In this document: positions 30,339-36,725 of the stretch, piece after piece
Position numbering within the stretch: the first letter of the stretch is position 1
How the letters are laid out: each line of letters opens with the position of its first letter
NCBI GenBank assembly: GCA_030674475.1
Contig: JAUSCZ010000016.1
Span: 1 to 36,725, forward strand
Direction: 5' to 3'
Length of the DNA: 36,725 nt
Source: Candidatus Omnitrophota bacterium
Lineage (GTDB): Bacteria; Omnitrophota; Gorgyraeia; Gygaellales; UBA12090
Translations under genes and position numbers: made by a program
Notes under the pieces: model-generated
Database searches by the model: none
Seen by the model: the letters and a program-made list of their open reading frames with translations, nothing else
Told to the model about the DNA's origin: nothing

Positions 30339-30371
30339 AAAAAACCTCCGCCAGCATAACACCAGCGGAGG
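30339..30371 (-). terminator. Intrinsic terminator downstream of cbiM
   Basis: On the minus strand CCTCCGC...GCGGAGG is followed by TTTTTT. It closes the short gene fragment at 30393-30527 and would stop transcription coming from cbiM, cutting it off from the cbiN-Q-O genes beyond. Confidence 0.75.
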
Positions 30372-30392
30372 CCCTGACAGGATACCTACAAG

Positions 30393-30527
30393 TTATTGAT
30401 TTGCCTTAAAGTAAATGCTCACCTGCTCCGCGACGAACTTCTGCTTGCCGCCGATATGCCGGTCGGTGTTACGCTTCGGATCCAGCCGACCCACTCTGCC
30501 TTGATTTTGCCATCCGGTGACGCCCAA
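30393..30527 (-). pseudogene. C-terminal gene fragment at the cbiM junction
   Basis: On the minus strand, directly after the cbiM stop, an open frame reads GVTGWQNQGRVGRLDPKRN, then TDRHIGGKQKFVAEQVSIYF and KANQ to a stop at 30393, followed by a terminator. It looks like the tail of a protein brought in with the foreign segment. I do not recognise the family. No start codon or ribosome site belongs to it. Confidence 0.4.
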
Positions 30528-30529
30528 GG

Positions 30530-31210
30530 TTATCTTTTCACTTCTTCAAGAAGTTCCGGCGCTTGTTTCTGTAAATATTTTATTACCAGAGCAGTTACAA
30601 TAGCCTCTACCCATCCAAAGACCAGGAGATGCCCTCCCATCATGGCAGGCAGAGCGACATTCAATCCATAAGGGCAGTAGAGGGCCTGGCCGGCGGCGGT
30701 TTTATACAGCAGAGGCTGAATGCCGAATTCCAGTCCAGTAAGAGCGGCGGTGAGATTAAGCGCTATATACCCGGCGATGCCCGCGGCGACAACTCTCCTG
30801 CCGGAATCCGGGGAGGCATTAAACTTAAGCGCCTTATAGATATAATATCCGGTAAAAGGAAGCGCGAAGGCCATATTGAAACAATTGGCGCCGAGAGAGG
30901 TAATGCCCCCGTCGCCAAAAAGCAGGGCCTGGACTACGAGGGCGACAGTAATGGCGATACAGGCCGCCCAGGGGCCAAGGAGTATCGCCACCAGAACCCC
31001 GCCTGTGGCATGGCCGCTTGAGCCGCCGGGGACCGGCAGATTAAACATCATAATCACAAAGCTGAATGCCGCGCCGATTGCCAGCATCGGCACCTGCCGC
31101 GCCTTTAGCGTCCTCTTGACAATCCTTGAAGCCGCTGTCCATATCGGCAGCATAGCAGCGTAAAAAACCCCGCAGGTTGCCGGCCCTAAATATCCATCAG
31201 GTATATGCAT
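30530..31210 (-). CDS. cbiM: Nickel/cobalt ECF transporter substrate-binding component
   Basis: The 226-residue membrane protein has the invariant CbiM/NikM start MHIPDGYLGP, whose N-terminal Met-His pair and following residues bind the metal. It also has FNLPVPGGSSGHATGGVLVA and further membrane helices through YGLNVALPAMMGGHLLVFGW. It captures Ni2+ or Co2+ for the CbiN/Q/O machinery. Those partners lie 7.4 kb downstream at 21134-23091, beyond foreign DNA and a terminator, so they can no longer share one transcript unless expressed separately. The sequence ends EEVKR, about 13 codons earlier than it would if still joined to cbiN. No cobalamin or NiCo riboswitch is visible upstream. Confidence 0.92.
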   Translation of the reverse strand: MHIPDGYLGPATCGVFYAAMLPIWTAASRIVKRTLKARQVPMLAIGAAFSFVIMMFNLPVPGGSSGHATGGVLVAILLGPWAACIAITVALVVQALLFGDGGITSLGANCFNMAFALPFTGYYIYKALKFNASPDSGRRVVAAGIAGYIALNLTAALTGLEFGIQPLLYKTAAGQALYCPYGLNVALPAMMGGHLLVFGWVEAIVTALVIKYLQKQAPELLEEVKR

Positions 31211-31246
31211 ATCTTGCCCAATCTATGTCACTATTGCTTTATCAAC

Positions 31247-32467
31247 TCACAAAAGAAACCTTGAGGCGGATAATCGAAAGGCATTTTTCTTCTCTTGGGA
31301 AGCAATATTATCTTCAAAACATACCTGCATAACCGGAATCCCGCCTAAAATATGGGAAACAGCAATATGATGGCCTTCTATCGACGCGTCAGAGTATTTT
31401 ACCTCAACCATAAGCCACGGCTTACGCTCTTTTAATATAAGGAAATCCGTCTCCTGCTTATTTTTATCGCGGATATAGCTCAAACTAAACTCCGTTCCGG
31501 TCAGGTCCTGCCAAGCGCAAAGACGGGAATTTAACTCAACCGCGATATAATTCTCAAACCGCTTATGGGGGTCTTTAACGCGGGTCCAGTCGTAAAGATA
31601 CCATTTAGACGCTTTTAAAAGCGCCCGCTTGATATTGCGGCTATAAGGCATAATCTTAAAAGCAAGATAAAAGTCCCGCATTTTCCTAAGATAATTCTTG
31701 ATCGTAACCGGATTGCTCTCCAGATGAGCCGCTAAAGAATTCTCGGAAATAGGGCTTCCAATCATTTCGGGTAACAACTGGTATAAATCATGGAGTTTCT
31801 CGCGGTCGGCAATGCGGGTTAAAAGCCCAATATCCTCGGTAATTACCCGGTCTAAATAATCCCGCGACCATTTCCTTTGGAACTCCGCCCTGCCTGACAA
31901 AAACGGCTCCGGAAAACCGCTGTAAACCAATAATTGCTCTAACGCCTTCTGGACCCCTTTAGACTGACGGTTCATTTGCCCTAAAACAAAATCTAAAGAA
32001 TTATCGCATTCCGCTTTATCAATCTTCGGATGTCCAATGACTTCCTTTAACATAAGAGGAAAGAGCTGAAAGGTAAAATAGCGGCCGGAGAGGCTGTCTC
32101 CCGCCTTTCTGAAAATATCCAGCTTGGAAGAACCGGTAACAATAAACTGATAATATTCCTGCGTGGCGTCAAAGATACCTTTCAGGATATTCTTCCAGGC
32201 GTTAAGCTTGTGGATTTCGTCAAAGCACACCCACTGTTTTTGGCCTTTCTTCGCAGGAGAGTCAGAGGTAAAAAAGAGCTCATTTGCTTTATAACGATTG
32301 CGCACAGAACGCAAGTCCCAGAGATAATACAACTTCAGCGCGTCCGCTTCCTTAAGTTTAGCCCTGGCAAGGGTGGTTTTACCTGATTGGCGCGGCCCGC
32401 AGACAAAGCGCATCTGCCGGCCCCAGGACGAATCGAAGGCGATATAAAAAAGGGATCTTTCTATCAT
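31247..32467 (-). CDS. AAA ATPase with DUF4143 domain
   Basis: The 406-residue protein is of the common COG1373 type. The N-terminal ATPase has Walker A GPRQSGKTT (about 24-32), Walker B WVCFDEIHKL and sensor-like FIVTGSSKLD. A winged-helix middle follows (ISENSLAAHLESNPVTIKNY), then a C-terminal DUF4143 region resembling a PD-(D/E)XK nuclease fold (QETDFLILKERKPWLMVEVK). The cellular role of the family is unsettled. Members are scattered, often horizontally acquired, and frequently linked with toxin-antitoxin genes. Its stop is 36 nt before the cbiM start. Confidence 0.85.
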   Translation of the reverse strand: MIERSLFYIAFDSSWGRQMRFVCGPRQSGKTTLARAKLKEADALKLYYLWDLRSVRNRYKANELFFTSDSPAKKGQKQWVCFDEIHKLNAWKNILKGIFDATQEYYQFIVTGSSKLDIFRKAGDSLSGRYFTFQLFPLMLKEVIGHPKIDKAECDNSLDFVLGQMNRQSKGVQKALEQLLVYSGFPEPFLSGRAEFQRKWSRDYLDRVITEDIGLLTRIADREKLHDLYQLLPEMIGSPISENSLAAHLESNPVTIKNYLRKMRDFYLAFKIMPYSRNIKRALLKASKWYLYDWTRVKDPHKRFENYIAVELNSRLCAWQDLTGTEFSLSYIRDKNKQETDFLILKERKPWLMVEVKYSDASIEGHHIAVSHILGGIPVMQVCFEDNIASQEKKNAFRLSASRFLL

Positions 32468-32585
32468 AAGACTATTTTAAATAAACATTTAAAAAAGTCA
32501 AGAAGAATTTGAAGGCTGGCTTAAAAATATCCCGCGGGGAAGAGACAAGAATTCATCAGTAATTAAGCGTTATGTCCACCAGAAA

Positions 32586-32843
32586 GGTAACAATTCAGCG
32601 TCCAGAAGGGTCCCTACGGACGTGTCAAAAGCGAGCGTTTTTCGCGAAGCAATCTTTTAAAGACTGTGCAGCCTGTTCCGAGCGAAGCGAAGGAATCCAG
32701 TTGCGAGGGGCTGCTGGTTTGCTTCGGCTTCGCCTCGCAACCGCTTGCGCTCCTCGCCCCGTTAGAAAAACTCTTTTAACATTGTTAAAGTTTTCTAACG
32801 GGGCTCGCAGTGACACGATTACTTCCAAGAGCTGAACTGTTAC
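32586..32843. mobile_element. MITE-like element with terminal inverted repeats
   Basis: GGTAACAATTCAGC at the left (32586-32599) is mirrored by GCTGAACTGTTAC at the right (32831-32843), with one mismatch in the shared 13 bp. The interior has no credible gene. It contains other repeat material, including a strong hairpin at 32758-32804 (CCCCGTTAGAAA...TTTCTAACGGGG) and CGAAGC/GCTTCG-rich arms. AGAAAG lies just outside each end, perhaps a target duplication. The right end overwrites the 3' end of the DsrE-like gene. Together with 32468-32585, where I see no gene, this fills the 380-bp gap. Confidence 0.6.
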
Positions 32844-32846
32844 ATA

Positions 32847-33163
32847 GAAAGTAACAATCTTCTCCGACTCGGAAATTATCTTATACATATCCTGCATTGT
32901 GGAGATGGGGCAGAGGTTGGACCCGGAGCTGTTGCGCTGTTTTAGGCAGGTGCCGCAGGCAAAAACCTTGCCGCCCGCGTTTAAGAATTTTTCGACTGCT
33001 CTACGATATTAAATTCCGTAGAGCTTACCTGCTGGTATTCCACGCCTTTACCGATAAGAAAGACCTTTACCTCGTCTTTGCTGTTCAGGCAAAAGTTAGC
33101 GAACCTAAAAGCATTCCAGCAGGTCTCGGCGTCATTGCTGGAGACAATTATCCCTATTTTCAT
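32847..33163 (-). pseudogene. DsrE-like protein, frameshifted and 3'-disrupted
   Basis: From ATG 33163 the frame reads MKIGIIVSSNDAETCWNAFR and VKVFLIGKGVEYQQV and stops after NIVEQSKNS near 32981. The next frame continues FLNAGGKVFACGTCLKQRNS and STMQDMYKIISESEKIVTF. Joined, these give a normal DsrE-family protein of about 105 residues, with the conserved Cys pair in FACGTCLK. A change of one base in the run CGAAAAATTC explains the shift. At the natural C-terminus (KIVTF) the MITE-like element begins, so the stop has been lost as well. DsrE proteins handle sulfur transfer, but this copy is probably inactive. Confidence 0.7.
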
Positions 33164-33220
33164 TCAGCTGCTTTCTTGTAGTAACGGTTAAACAATTAAA
33201 GGCCATTCTTCTTTATGGCT

Positions 33221-33254
33221 TATGGTTTTGGCTATTGGAAGCCAAACCATTGCC
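33221..33254. repeat. Palindromic repeat (type C), intergenic copy
   Basis: The hairpin TTTTGGCT-attgg-AAGCCAAA with flanks has about 28 of 34 bases in common with 3665-3698, where the unit is inside a coding region. Here it lies immediately after the stop of the ArsM-like gene. Confidence 0.5.
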
Positions 33255-34013
33255 TTATGGCTTATAAGCGCGGATGTTGGCACAGAGGGCAAGCTCATGG
33301 CCGGTTCTGGCATTTCTTATTTTAGAGATAACTTCTATATTCTTAAAACCTACCTTATCCATTAACGCGAGAAATTCATTTTCCACTAAGGCCGCGCCAA
33401 TACACCTAAACCAGTCATCAATATTTTTTCTTACGCTTTCCGGCAGGGCTGCTTTGAGGACAATTTCACAAAAAACAGTTCTGCCTCCCGGCCTCAATAC
33501 CCTAAACACCTCCCGCATAACCTTTTCTTTATCAGGAGAGAGATTATAAATCCCATTAGAAACCACTACATCAAAGAAACTATCCCTAAAAGGGAGACTG
33601 TCTGAATGGCCGCATTTAATTTCCGTATTTTTTATACCTACTGCCTCCATATTGCTCTTTGCCTTGCTAACCATGTCTTCTGAAATATCTAGCCCATAAA
33701 CTTTACCGTTATCCTTTAGCGCTTTTGCGTAGAAATAAATATCTAACCCCGCTCCACAGCCTAAATCCAGAACCATTTCTCCTTCTTTCAACTGTATGAA
33801 AGGCTGGGGGTTGTTGGCGCCGGTAAAAGATTCATACATCGCCTCAGGCAGCGCAGCAAGTATTTCTTCAGGATACCCTACCTTTAAAGCAAACGCTTTT
33901 CCTACCGGGAAGTTAAAGGCCGAGGTTGGTTCTTTTGCCACGCTGCTATATTTTCCCTTCACAGCCTCCTTTATCTCATCCGGAGTCATTTCATTTAATA
34001 ATTTCTTATTCAT
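33255..34013 (-). CDS. ArsM-like class I SAM methyltransferase
   Basis: The 252-residue protein has motif I MVLDLGCGAGLDIYFYAKAL (about 81-100), then YGLDISEDMVSKAK and a post-motif FDVVVSNGIYNLSPDK with VLRPGGR. The arrangement, and DWFRCIGAALVENEF near the end, resemble arsenite methyltransferase relatives. The cysteines that bind arsenite in true ArsM are not all present (only a Cys in DWFRC), so arsenic as the substrate is doubtful. It is followed by a DsrE pseudogene and preceded by a DUF2892 gene, a common grouping in metal- or sulfur-stress loci. Confidence 0.75.
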   Translation of the reverse strand: MNKKLLNEMTPDEIKEAVKGKYSSVAKEPTSAFNFPVGKAFALKVGYPEEILAALPEAMYESFTGANNPQPFIQLKEGEMVLDLGCGAGLDIYFYAKALKDNGKVYGLDISEDMVSKAKSNMEAVGIKNTEIKCGHSDSLPFRDSFFDVVVSNGIYNLSPDKEKVMREVFRVLRPGGRTVFCEIVLKAALPESVRKNIDDWFRCIGAALVENEFLALMDKVGFKNIEVISKIRNARTGHELALCANIRAYKP

Positions 34014-34032
34014 TTTATAACACCTCCATATC

Positions 34033-34218
34033 TCATTTTAATCCACACTTTCTTAAAATCCACATCATTGGACACCAATTAGTGAATGCGGATTGTAAGA
34101 GATTAAAACCGACAAAAGCTGTAAACCATAGCCACTTTGGGCTGACAAAATAAGCCAAGATAAGACTGGCCAAGATAAAAAATCCCGCAACGCCTCTTAA
34201 GCCTCTTTCTAATGTCAT
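34033..34218 (-). CDS. DUF2892 small membrane protein
   Basis: The start is taken at ATG 34218 (MTLERGLRGVAGFFILASLI) because GAGGGGAGG lies just upstream; the longer frame reaches into the preceding gene. The product has 61 residues with two hydrophobic segments (GFFILASLILAYFV, LWFTAFVGFNLLQSAF) and a C-terminal TNWCPMMWILRKCG. It matches DUF2892, often found next to rhodanese, DsrE or methyltransferase genes. The Cys pair may be involved in thiol chemistry. Confidence 0.78.
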   Translation of the reverse strand: MTLERGLRGVAGFFILASLILAYFVSPKWLWFTAFVGFNLLQSAFTNWCPMMWILRKCGLK

Positions 34219-34234
34219 TGATAATACCCTCCCC

Positions 34235-35524
34235 TCAAAAACTATATCTAATCCTTGTGTAGAAATTATCGTTACCTTCCAACTGGCCAAATTCAGTCCA
34301 GTCATGTTTGCCAAAAAGAATATTTGCCCCCACGGTCAATTTCCAGCGGTCATTTGCCTGCCAGGCAAGACGCGGACGTAGGTAGGCATCGCTATCCGTA
34401 GGGCTATAAAAAGTAAAGAGTGACGCCTCTAAAATTTGAAGCCAGAAGAACTTTGTGATACGGAAAGTTAAAAGTTGCCGGAACTCGTCCCGGGGAATAT
34501 CGCCGGGCTGGCTATGTGCCTTGAATTCGTCAAAATTCAGCATCTGTTCCGCGAAATACTGAATTCCTATGCGTAAATCCTTGGGGAAATCCCGCTCGTA
34601 ACCAAGAAGATACTTCATTCCTGAATTCTCAATGAGCCGATTTTTACCGCTGCGGTCTTGCAAAGAATCAGAGTAACCTATTTCACCGGAAGCGATCCCT
34701 CCAAGAGACGGCGCAGGCCCGCGAATGCTCGCGCCGAAAACTGCGAGCTTCGGATAAAAGACCTCTTTCGCGCTCTCATTCTTAATACCCACCGGCTGAT
34801 TAAAGAATCCTTTAAACGCGTAAATAGCGGTTTCATACTCTCCCAAATTGCGATAGAGACGAGTGGCTATTTCTGTATTCTTAGGCTGAACCGCGGGTTC
34901 GGTGAATATCCGGTTGGCTTCTTTGCCTGCAATCCGGCCCAGGAAATTATCATAAAAGCTCACCCGGTCTCCTCTAATCGAGACATCAGGCGTAAAAGAA
35001 GGAATAACTACCACATCCATTGAAACCAGCTGGTTATAGATTGAAAATTTTCCCGCGTCTGACGGCGCCTTGAGGTATTCATCATCCCGGCCGATAAAGA
35101 ATGACTCATAATCCTTTGGGAAGACGTCATTGATAAAAAGATAATCTCCGGTTCCCCAGGTAAAAATCTGTCTTCCTAATTTAACATCCATCCATGAAAG
35201 AGGGCTCACCAGTCCGTATCCCTCGCGGATCTGATAGCGCAGGGTTTCCTTATATTCATCCGATAGGAGATCTCCTTTGTAGAAAAATTCGGGATTCCAC
35301 GACGCGAGCCACGCGGGTTTCCGCGGCCGATAGGCCGCTTTAAGCTGAAGGCGCTGTTCTAAGAGGTTATGGTCATTTTTTCGCGTTAGTTTATCTCCCG
35401 AGAATTTAGGACCGTAAGCGCCCTCTATAAAACCATGGACTGCGGGTTCGGCAGACAAAACTCCGCTGATAGAAATAACCAAAATAAAAACTATAAGAAT
35501 GAAACTGCAAACCTTGCCCAACAA
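34235..35524 (-). CDS. Outer-membrane beta-barrel protein (DUF1302-like)
   Basis: No ATG suits the signal peptide. A TTG at 35524, one base after the upstream stop and preceded by CGGAG, gives LLGKVCSFILIVFILVISIS then GVLSAE, a good secretion signal; an ATG further up (35599) would lie inside the preceding gene. About 429 residues follow, with alternating aromatic beta-strand patterns (GYGLVSPLSWMDVKLGRQIF, KFFWLQILEASLFTFYSP) and a terminal Phe after NFYTRIRYS, typical of outer-membrane barrels. DUF1302-type proteins commonly sit with a LolA-like protein and an RND (MMPL) permease, as here, and may export or place lipids or hydrophobic compounds. Confidence 0.75.
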   Translation of the reverse strand: MLGKVCSFILIVFILVISISGVLSAEPAVHGFIEGAYGPKFSGDKLTRKNDHNLLEQRLQLKAAYRPRKPAWLASWNPEFFYKGDLLSDEYKETLRYQIREGYGLVSPLSWMDVKLGRQIFTWGTGDYLFINDVFPKDYESFFIGRDDEYLKAPSDAGKFSIYNQLVSMDVVVIPSFTPDVSIRGDRVSFYDNFLGRIAGKEANRIFTEPAVQPKNTEIATRLYRNLGEYETAIYAFKGFFNQPVGIKNESAKEVFYPKLAVFGASIRGPAPSLGGIASGEIGYSDSLQDRSGKNRLIENSGMKYLLGYERDFPKDLRIGIQYFAEQMLNFDEFKAHSQPGDIPRDEFRQLLTFRITKFFWLQILEASLFTFYSPTDSDAYLRPRLAWQANDRWKLTVGANILFGKHDWTEFGQLEGNDNFYTRIRYSF

Positions 35525-35525
35525 A

Positions 35526-36347
35526 TTATTCTCCGATCCATTGTCTGGGAGGCCGGCGCAACAACCTCTCTTGGAAGATATCCGAAGTAATTCCCGCATT
35601 ATAGGAGACCTCTTTCATATTAATTTCAGTATACCGTTCGTTCTCAAGGTCCTTCATCAGGGCTTTCGTGATTGTCGGGACACCCTGAATGGTTTGAATC
35701 TCTTGGGTCTCATAAACCTTGTAAATCTTCCCTTTAAGATCATAATGCTCTACCTTAAGCGGAAGACGCGTTGTTTTATCAATCCAGAATTTCCGATAGC
35801 TGAATTCTGCCTCCCCGGGACGTTTCGGGGTGCTTTTAACTACCAGGCAGGAATACGGGCCAAGATTTTCTTCACCCAAGAGATCATACCCATCATCATC
35901 AAGAGCGCGTCCGGAAACATCCTCATAAGTAAAGTCTGACCCCGCGAAGCTCGTACGTTTGTCACTGGTAGCAATGCGCTTGACTAGATCAATCGCCGGC
36001 AAATAGAGCCAGCGGTCATCATCGCGGCCAATATGCTTTAAGACTAAAAAACTCATCCCCTTAATATCGGCAGGCTCATGAAAATAAATGTAATACAACT
36101 GATCGCCGCCGGGCGTCTGGTTAAGACGAAGCATGGTGAGACGCCGCTGGCGGACTTGGCCTTGACGATTCACGATACGCATAGATATCTCGCTTTTGGC
36201 GTCTGTTTGAGGATAGTAATAAGCTAAAAGCATTTCACTCATCGCTGTTGTGCCGCTTTGGGTGTCTTGAGCATAGATATTTTTAGTCCAAAATCCGCTC
36301 ACCAATAACATAAAAGCAATGACTGAAACAAAAAGTATTTTTTTCAT
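35526..36347 (-). CDS. Outer membrane lipoprotein-sorting (LolA-like) periplasmic protein
   Basis: The start is set at ATG 36347 (MKKILFVSVIAFMLLVSGFW) with AAGGAAGGTGG upstream; the frame extends to 36386 but lacks a signal there. The product has 273 residues. It has a signal peptide ending near IYAQ, then a half-barrel fold with RIVNRQGQVRQRRLTMLRLN, YYIYFHEPADIKGMSFLVLK, DDDRWLYLPAID, DFTYEDVSGR and YRKFWIDKTTRLPLKVEHYD. These are hallmarks of COG2834-like proteins linked with RND exporters. It lies between the permease and the barrel protein and probably shuttles their cargo across the periplasm. Confidence 0.82.
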   Translation of the reverse strand: MKKILFVSVIAFMLLVSGFWTKNIYAQDTQSGTTAMSEMLLAYYYPQTDAKSEISMRIVNRQGQVRQRRLTMLRLNQTPGGDQLYYIYFHEPADIKGMSFLVLKHIGRDDDRWLYLPAIDLVKRIATSDKRTSFAGSDFTYEDVSGRALDDDGYDLLGEENLGPYSCLVVKSTPKRPGEAEFSYRKFWIDKTTRLPLKVEHYDLKGKIYKVYETQEIQTIQGVPTITKALMKDLENERYTEINMKEVSYNAGITSDIFQERLLRRPPRQWIGE

Positions 36348-36406
36348 ACGCCACCTTCCTTGTCTACAAAGACAACACCCGCGCAATACCGATTAGCGCG
36401 GGGTGT

Positions 36407-36725
36407 CTACTTGATTAGTTTTCGATGCCCTAATTGAATAAGGGCGGGTAGATAAATAACGCTCATTACCGAAGAAAGAACCATAATCGCCGCCATGAAA
36501 ACTCCGACGGTGATATACGGAGTCAAGGCCGCGAAAGCCATTACCGCAAACCCCAGGGCAAAAAGAATAGCATTAAGAAACATCCCTTTGCCGGGCCGGG
36601 CTACCGTCCAAATAAGCGCCTCTTTCAGGCGCGGGTCTTCTTTATACCGCTGATGGAACCGGCCAACGAAATGGATGGCAAAATCAATGGCCATGCCCAG
36701 GGAAAGCGTGGATAACACGGCAACC
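36407..36725 (-). CDS. RND/MMPL-family permease, C-terminal part
   Basis: The gene is truncated by the right end of the window; about 105 C-terminal codons are seen. It begins within the last membrane bundle: LSLGMAIDFAIHFVGRFHQR (the conserved D-F/H-x-x-x-R stretch of the second half of RND permeases), MFLNAILFALGFAVMAFAAL, ITVGVFMAAIMVLSSVMSVI and YLPALIQLGHRK. It probably works with the LolA-like and barrel proteins downstream as an envelope lipid or small-molecule transporter. Confidence 0.82.
   Translation of the reverse strand, partial: VAVLSTLSLGMAIDFAIHFVGRFHQRYKEDPRLKEALIWTVARPGKGMFLNAILFALGFAVMAFAALTPYITVGVFMAAIMVLSSVMSVIYLPALIQLGHRKLIK

Larger units (their letters stand above)
23095..30531. 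mobile_element. Foreign segment separating cbiM from cbiN-cbiQ-cbiO
   Basis: About 7.4 kb lies between cbiM and cbiN, which are normally adjacent. The pentamer ATCTT occurs at both edges (23090-23094 and 30532-30536). Rejoining across it makes cbiM run a further 13 codons or so into an overlap with cbiN, a believable ancestral junction. The contents are accessory: a small HTH gene, a DNA methyltransferase, a GHKL kinase, a receiver protein, an IS30 remnant and an AlbA regulator. The 25.2-30.3 kb part is visibly more AT-rich than its surroundings. No integrase is present, so the mechanism is unknown. Confidence 0.65.

Noticed and set aside
31211-31246. Cobalamin or NiCo riboswitch upstream of cbiM
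   Set aside because: Only 36 bp separate cbiM from the upstream gene, too short for either, and no matching motif is seen.
32625-32897. A 90-residue open frame as a gene
   Set aside because: Its first part is the end of the broken DsrE gene and the rest is translated MITE-like sequence.
33255-34013. True arsenite methyltransferase ArsM
   Set aside because: The conserved arsenite-binding cysteines are not all present, so only the broader methyltransferase family is claimed.
1-36725. tRNA or rRNA genes
   Set aside because: None of the cloverleaf or conserved rRNA segments I looked for by eye were seen on either strand.

Overview
The window looks like chromosomal DNA from an uncultured anaerobic, Gram-negative-type bacterium. 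It has an outer-membrane barrel protein, a LolA-like protein and an RND permease at the right end, and a nickel CO dehydrogenase operon in the left half. My best guess for the phylum is Candidatus Omnitrophota. That guess rests on memory of large secreted proteins with N-termini like those seen here, not on any database search. Most genes lie on the minus strand. Nearly every intergenic gap, and several genes, carry small palindromic or terminal-inverted repeats.

Layout. (1) 1-3231: the start of one large secreted protein (minus) is divergent from a second (plus). The gap holds a structured, terminator-bearing leader and a palindromic operator. (2) 3273-8742: a bis-[4Fe-4S] ferredoxin split into two genes, with DUF1858 and hemerythrin domains in the split, followed upstream by an FAD/NAD oxidoreductase, CooF and CooS. 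Two near-identical TTGAC-N4-GTCAA-type sites sit about 40 bp upstream of the inferred starts of the two transcription units. A Crp/Fnr-family regulator at 17354-18034 is a candidate to bind them. (3) 8930-9523: a DUF433/DUF5615 toxin-antitoxin pair. (4) 9530-17342: two more large secreted proteins, separated by an excisionase-like HTH gene and a PIN toxin with an internal deletion. (5) 17354-20941: the Crp/Fnr regulator, a PP-loop ATPase and RecQ. (6) 21134-31210: a nickel/cobalt ECF transporter (M, N/PDGLE, Q, O) whose cbiM is separated from cbiN by about 7.4 kb of AT-rich foreign DNA. That DNA carries a small HTH gene, a DNA methyltransferase, a double-GHKL ATPase/histidine kinase, a receiver protein, an IS30 remnant and a frameshifted Schlafen-AlbA regulator. 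(7) 31247-36725: a DUF4143 ATPase, a MITE-like element in the 3' end of a broken DsrE gene, an ArsM-like methyltransferase, a DUF2892 protein, an outer-membrane protein, a LolA-like protein and the end of an RND permease.

The most unusual system is the family of four large secreted proteins (one partial). The three complete members share an N-module of about 360 residues (signal peptide to an 'R-Y-x-S-G-G' end) and a C-module of about 110 residues ('GGI-x-F-x-x-LPI'). Between these sit unrelated or diverged payloads: two PrmA/PRMT-like methyltransferases and one HExxH metallopeptidase-like domain. Each complete member has the same promoter: a 14-bp palindrome, exactly 19 bp, a -35 box, exactly 17 bp, and a -10 box. 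This puts the palindrome at -61.5. Different palindromic repeats have entered the same linkers of these proteins in frame, much like Rickettsia palindromic elements. The layout resembles a polymorphic effector system, which would suit a predatory or parasitic cell, but the function is inference.

The metabolic genes fit together. CooS needs nickel, the ECF transporter can supply it, CooF and the flavoprotein can carry electrons to NAD(P), and the hemerythrin-ferredoxin unit could sense or scavenge O2 or NO under the same Fnr-type control.
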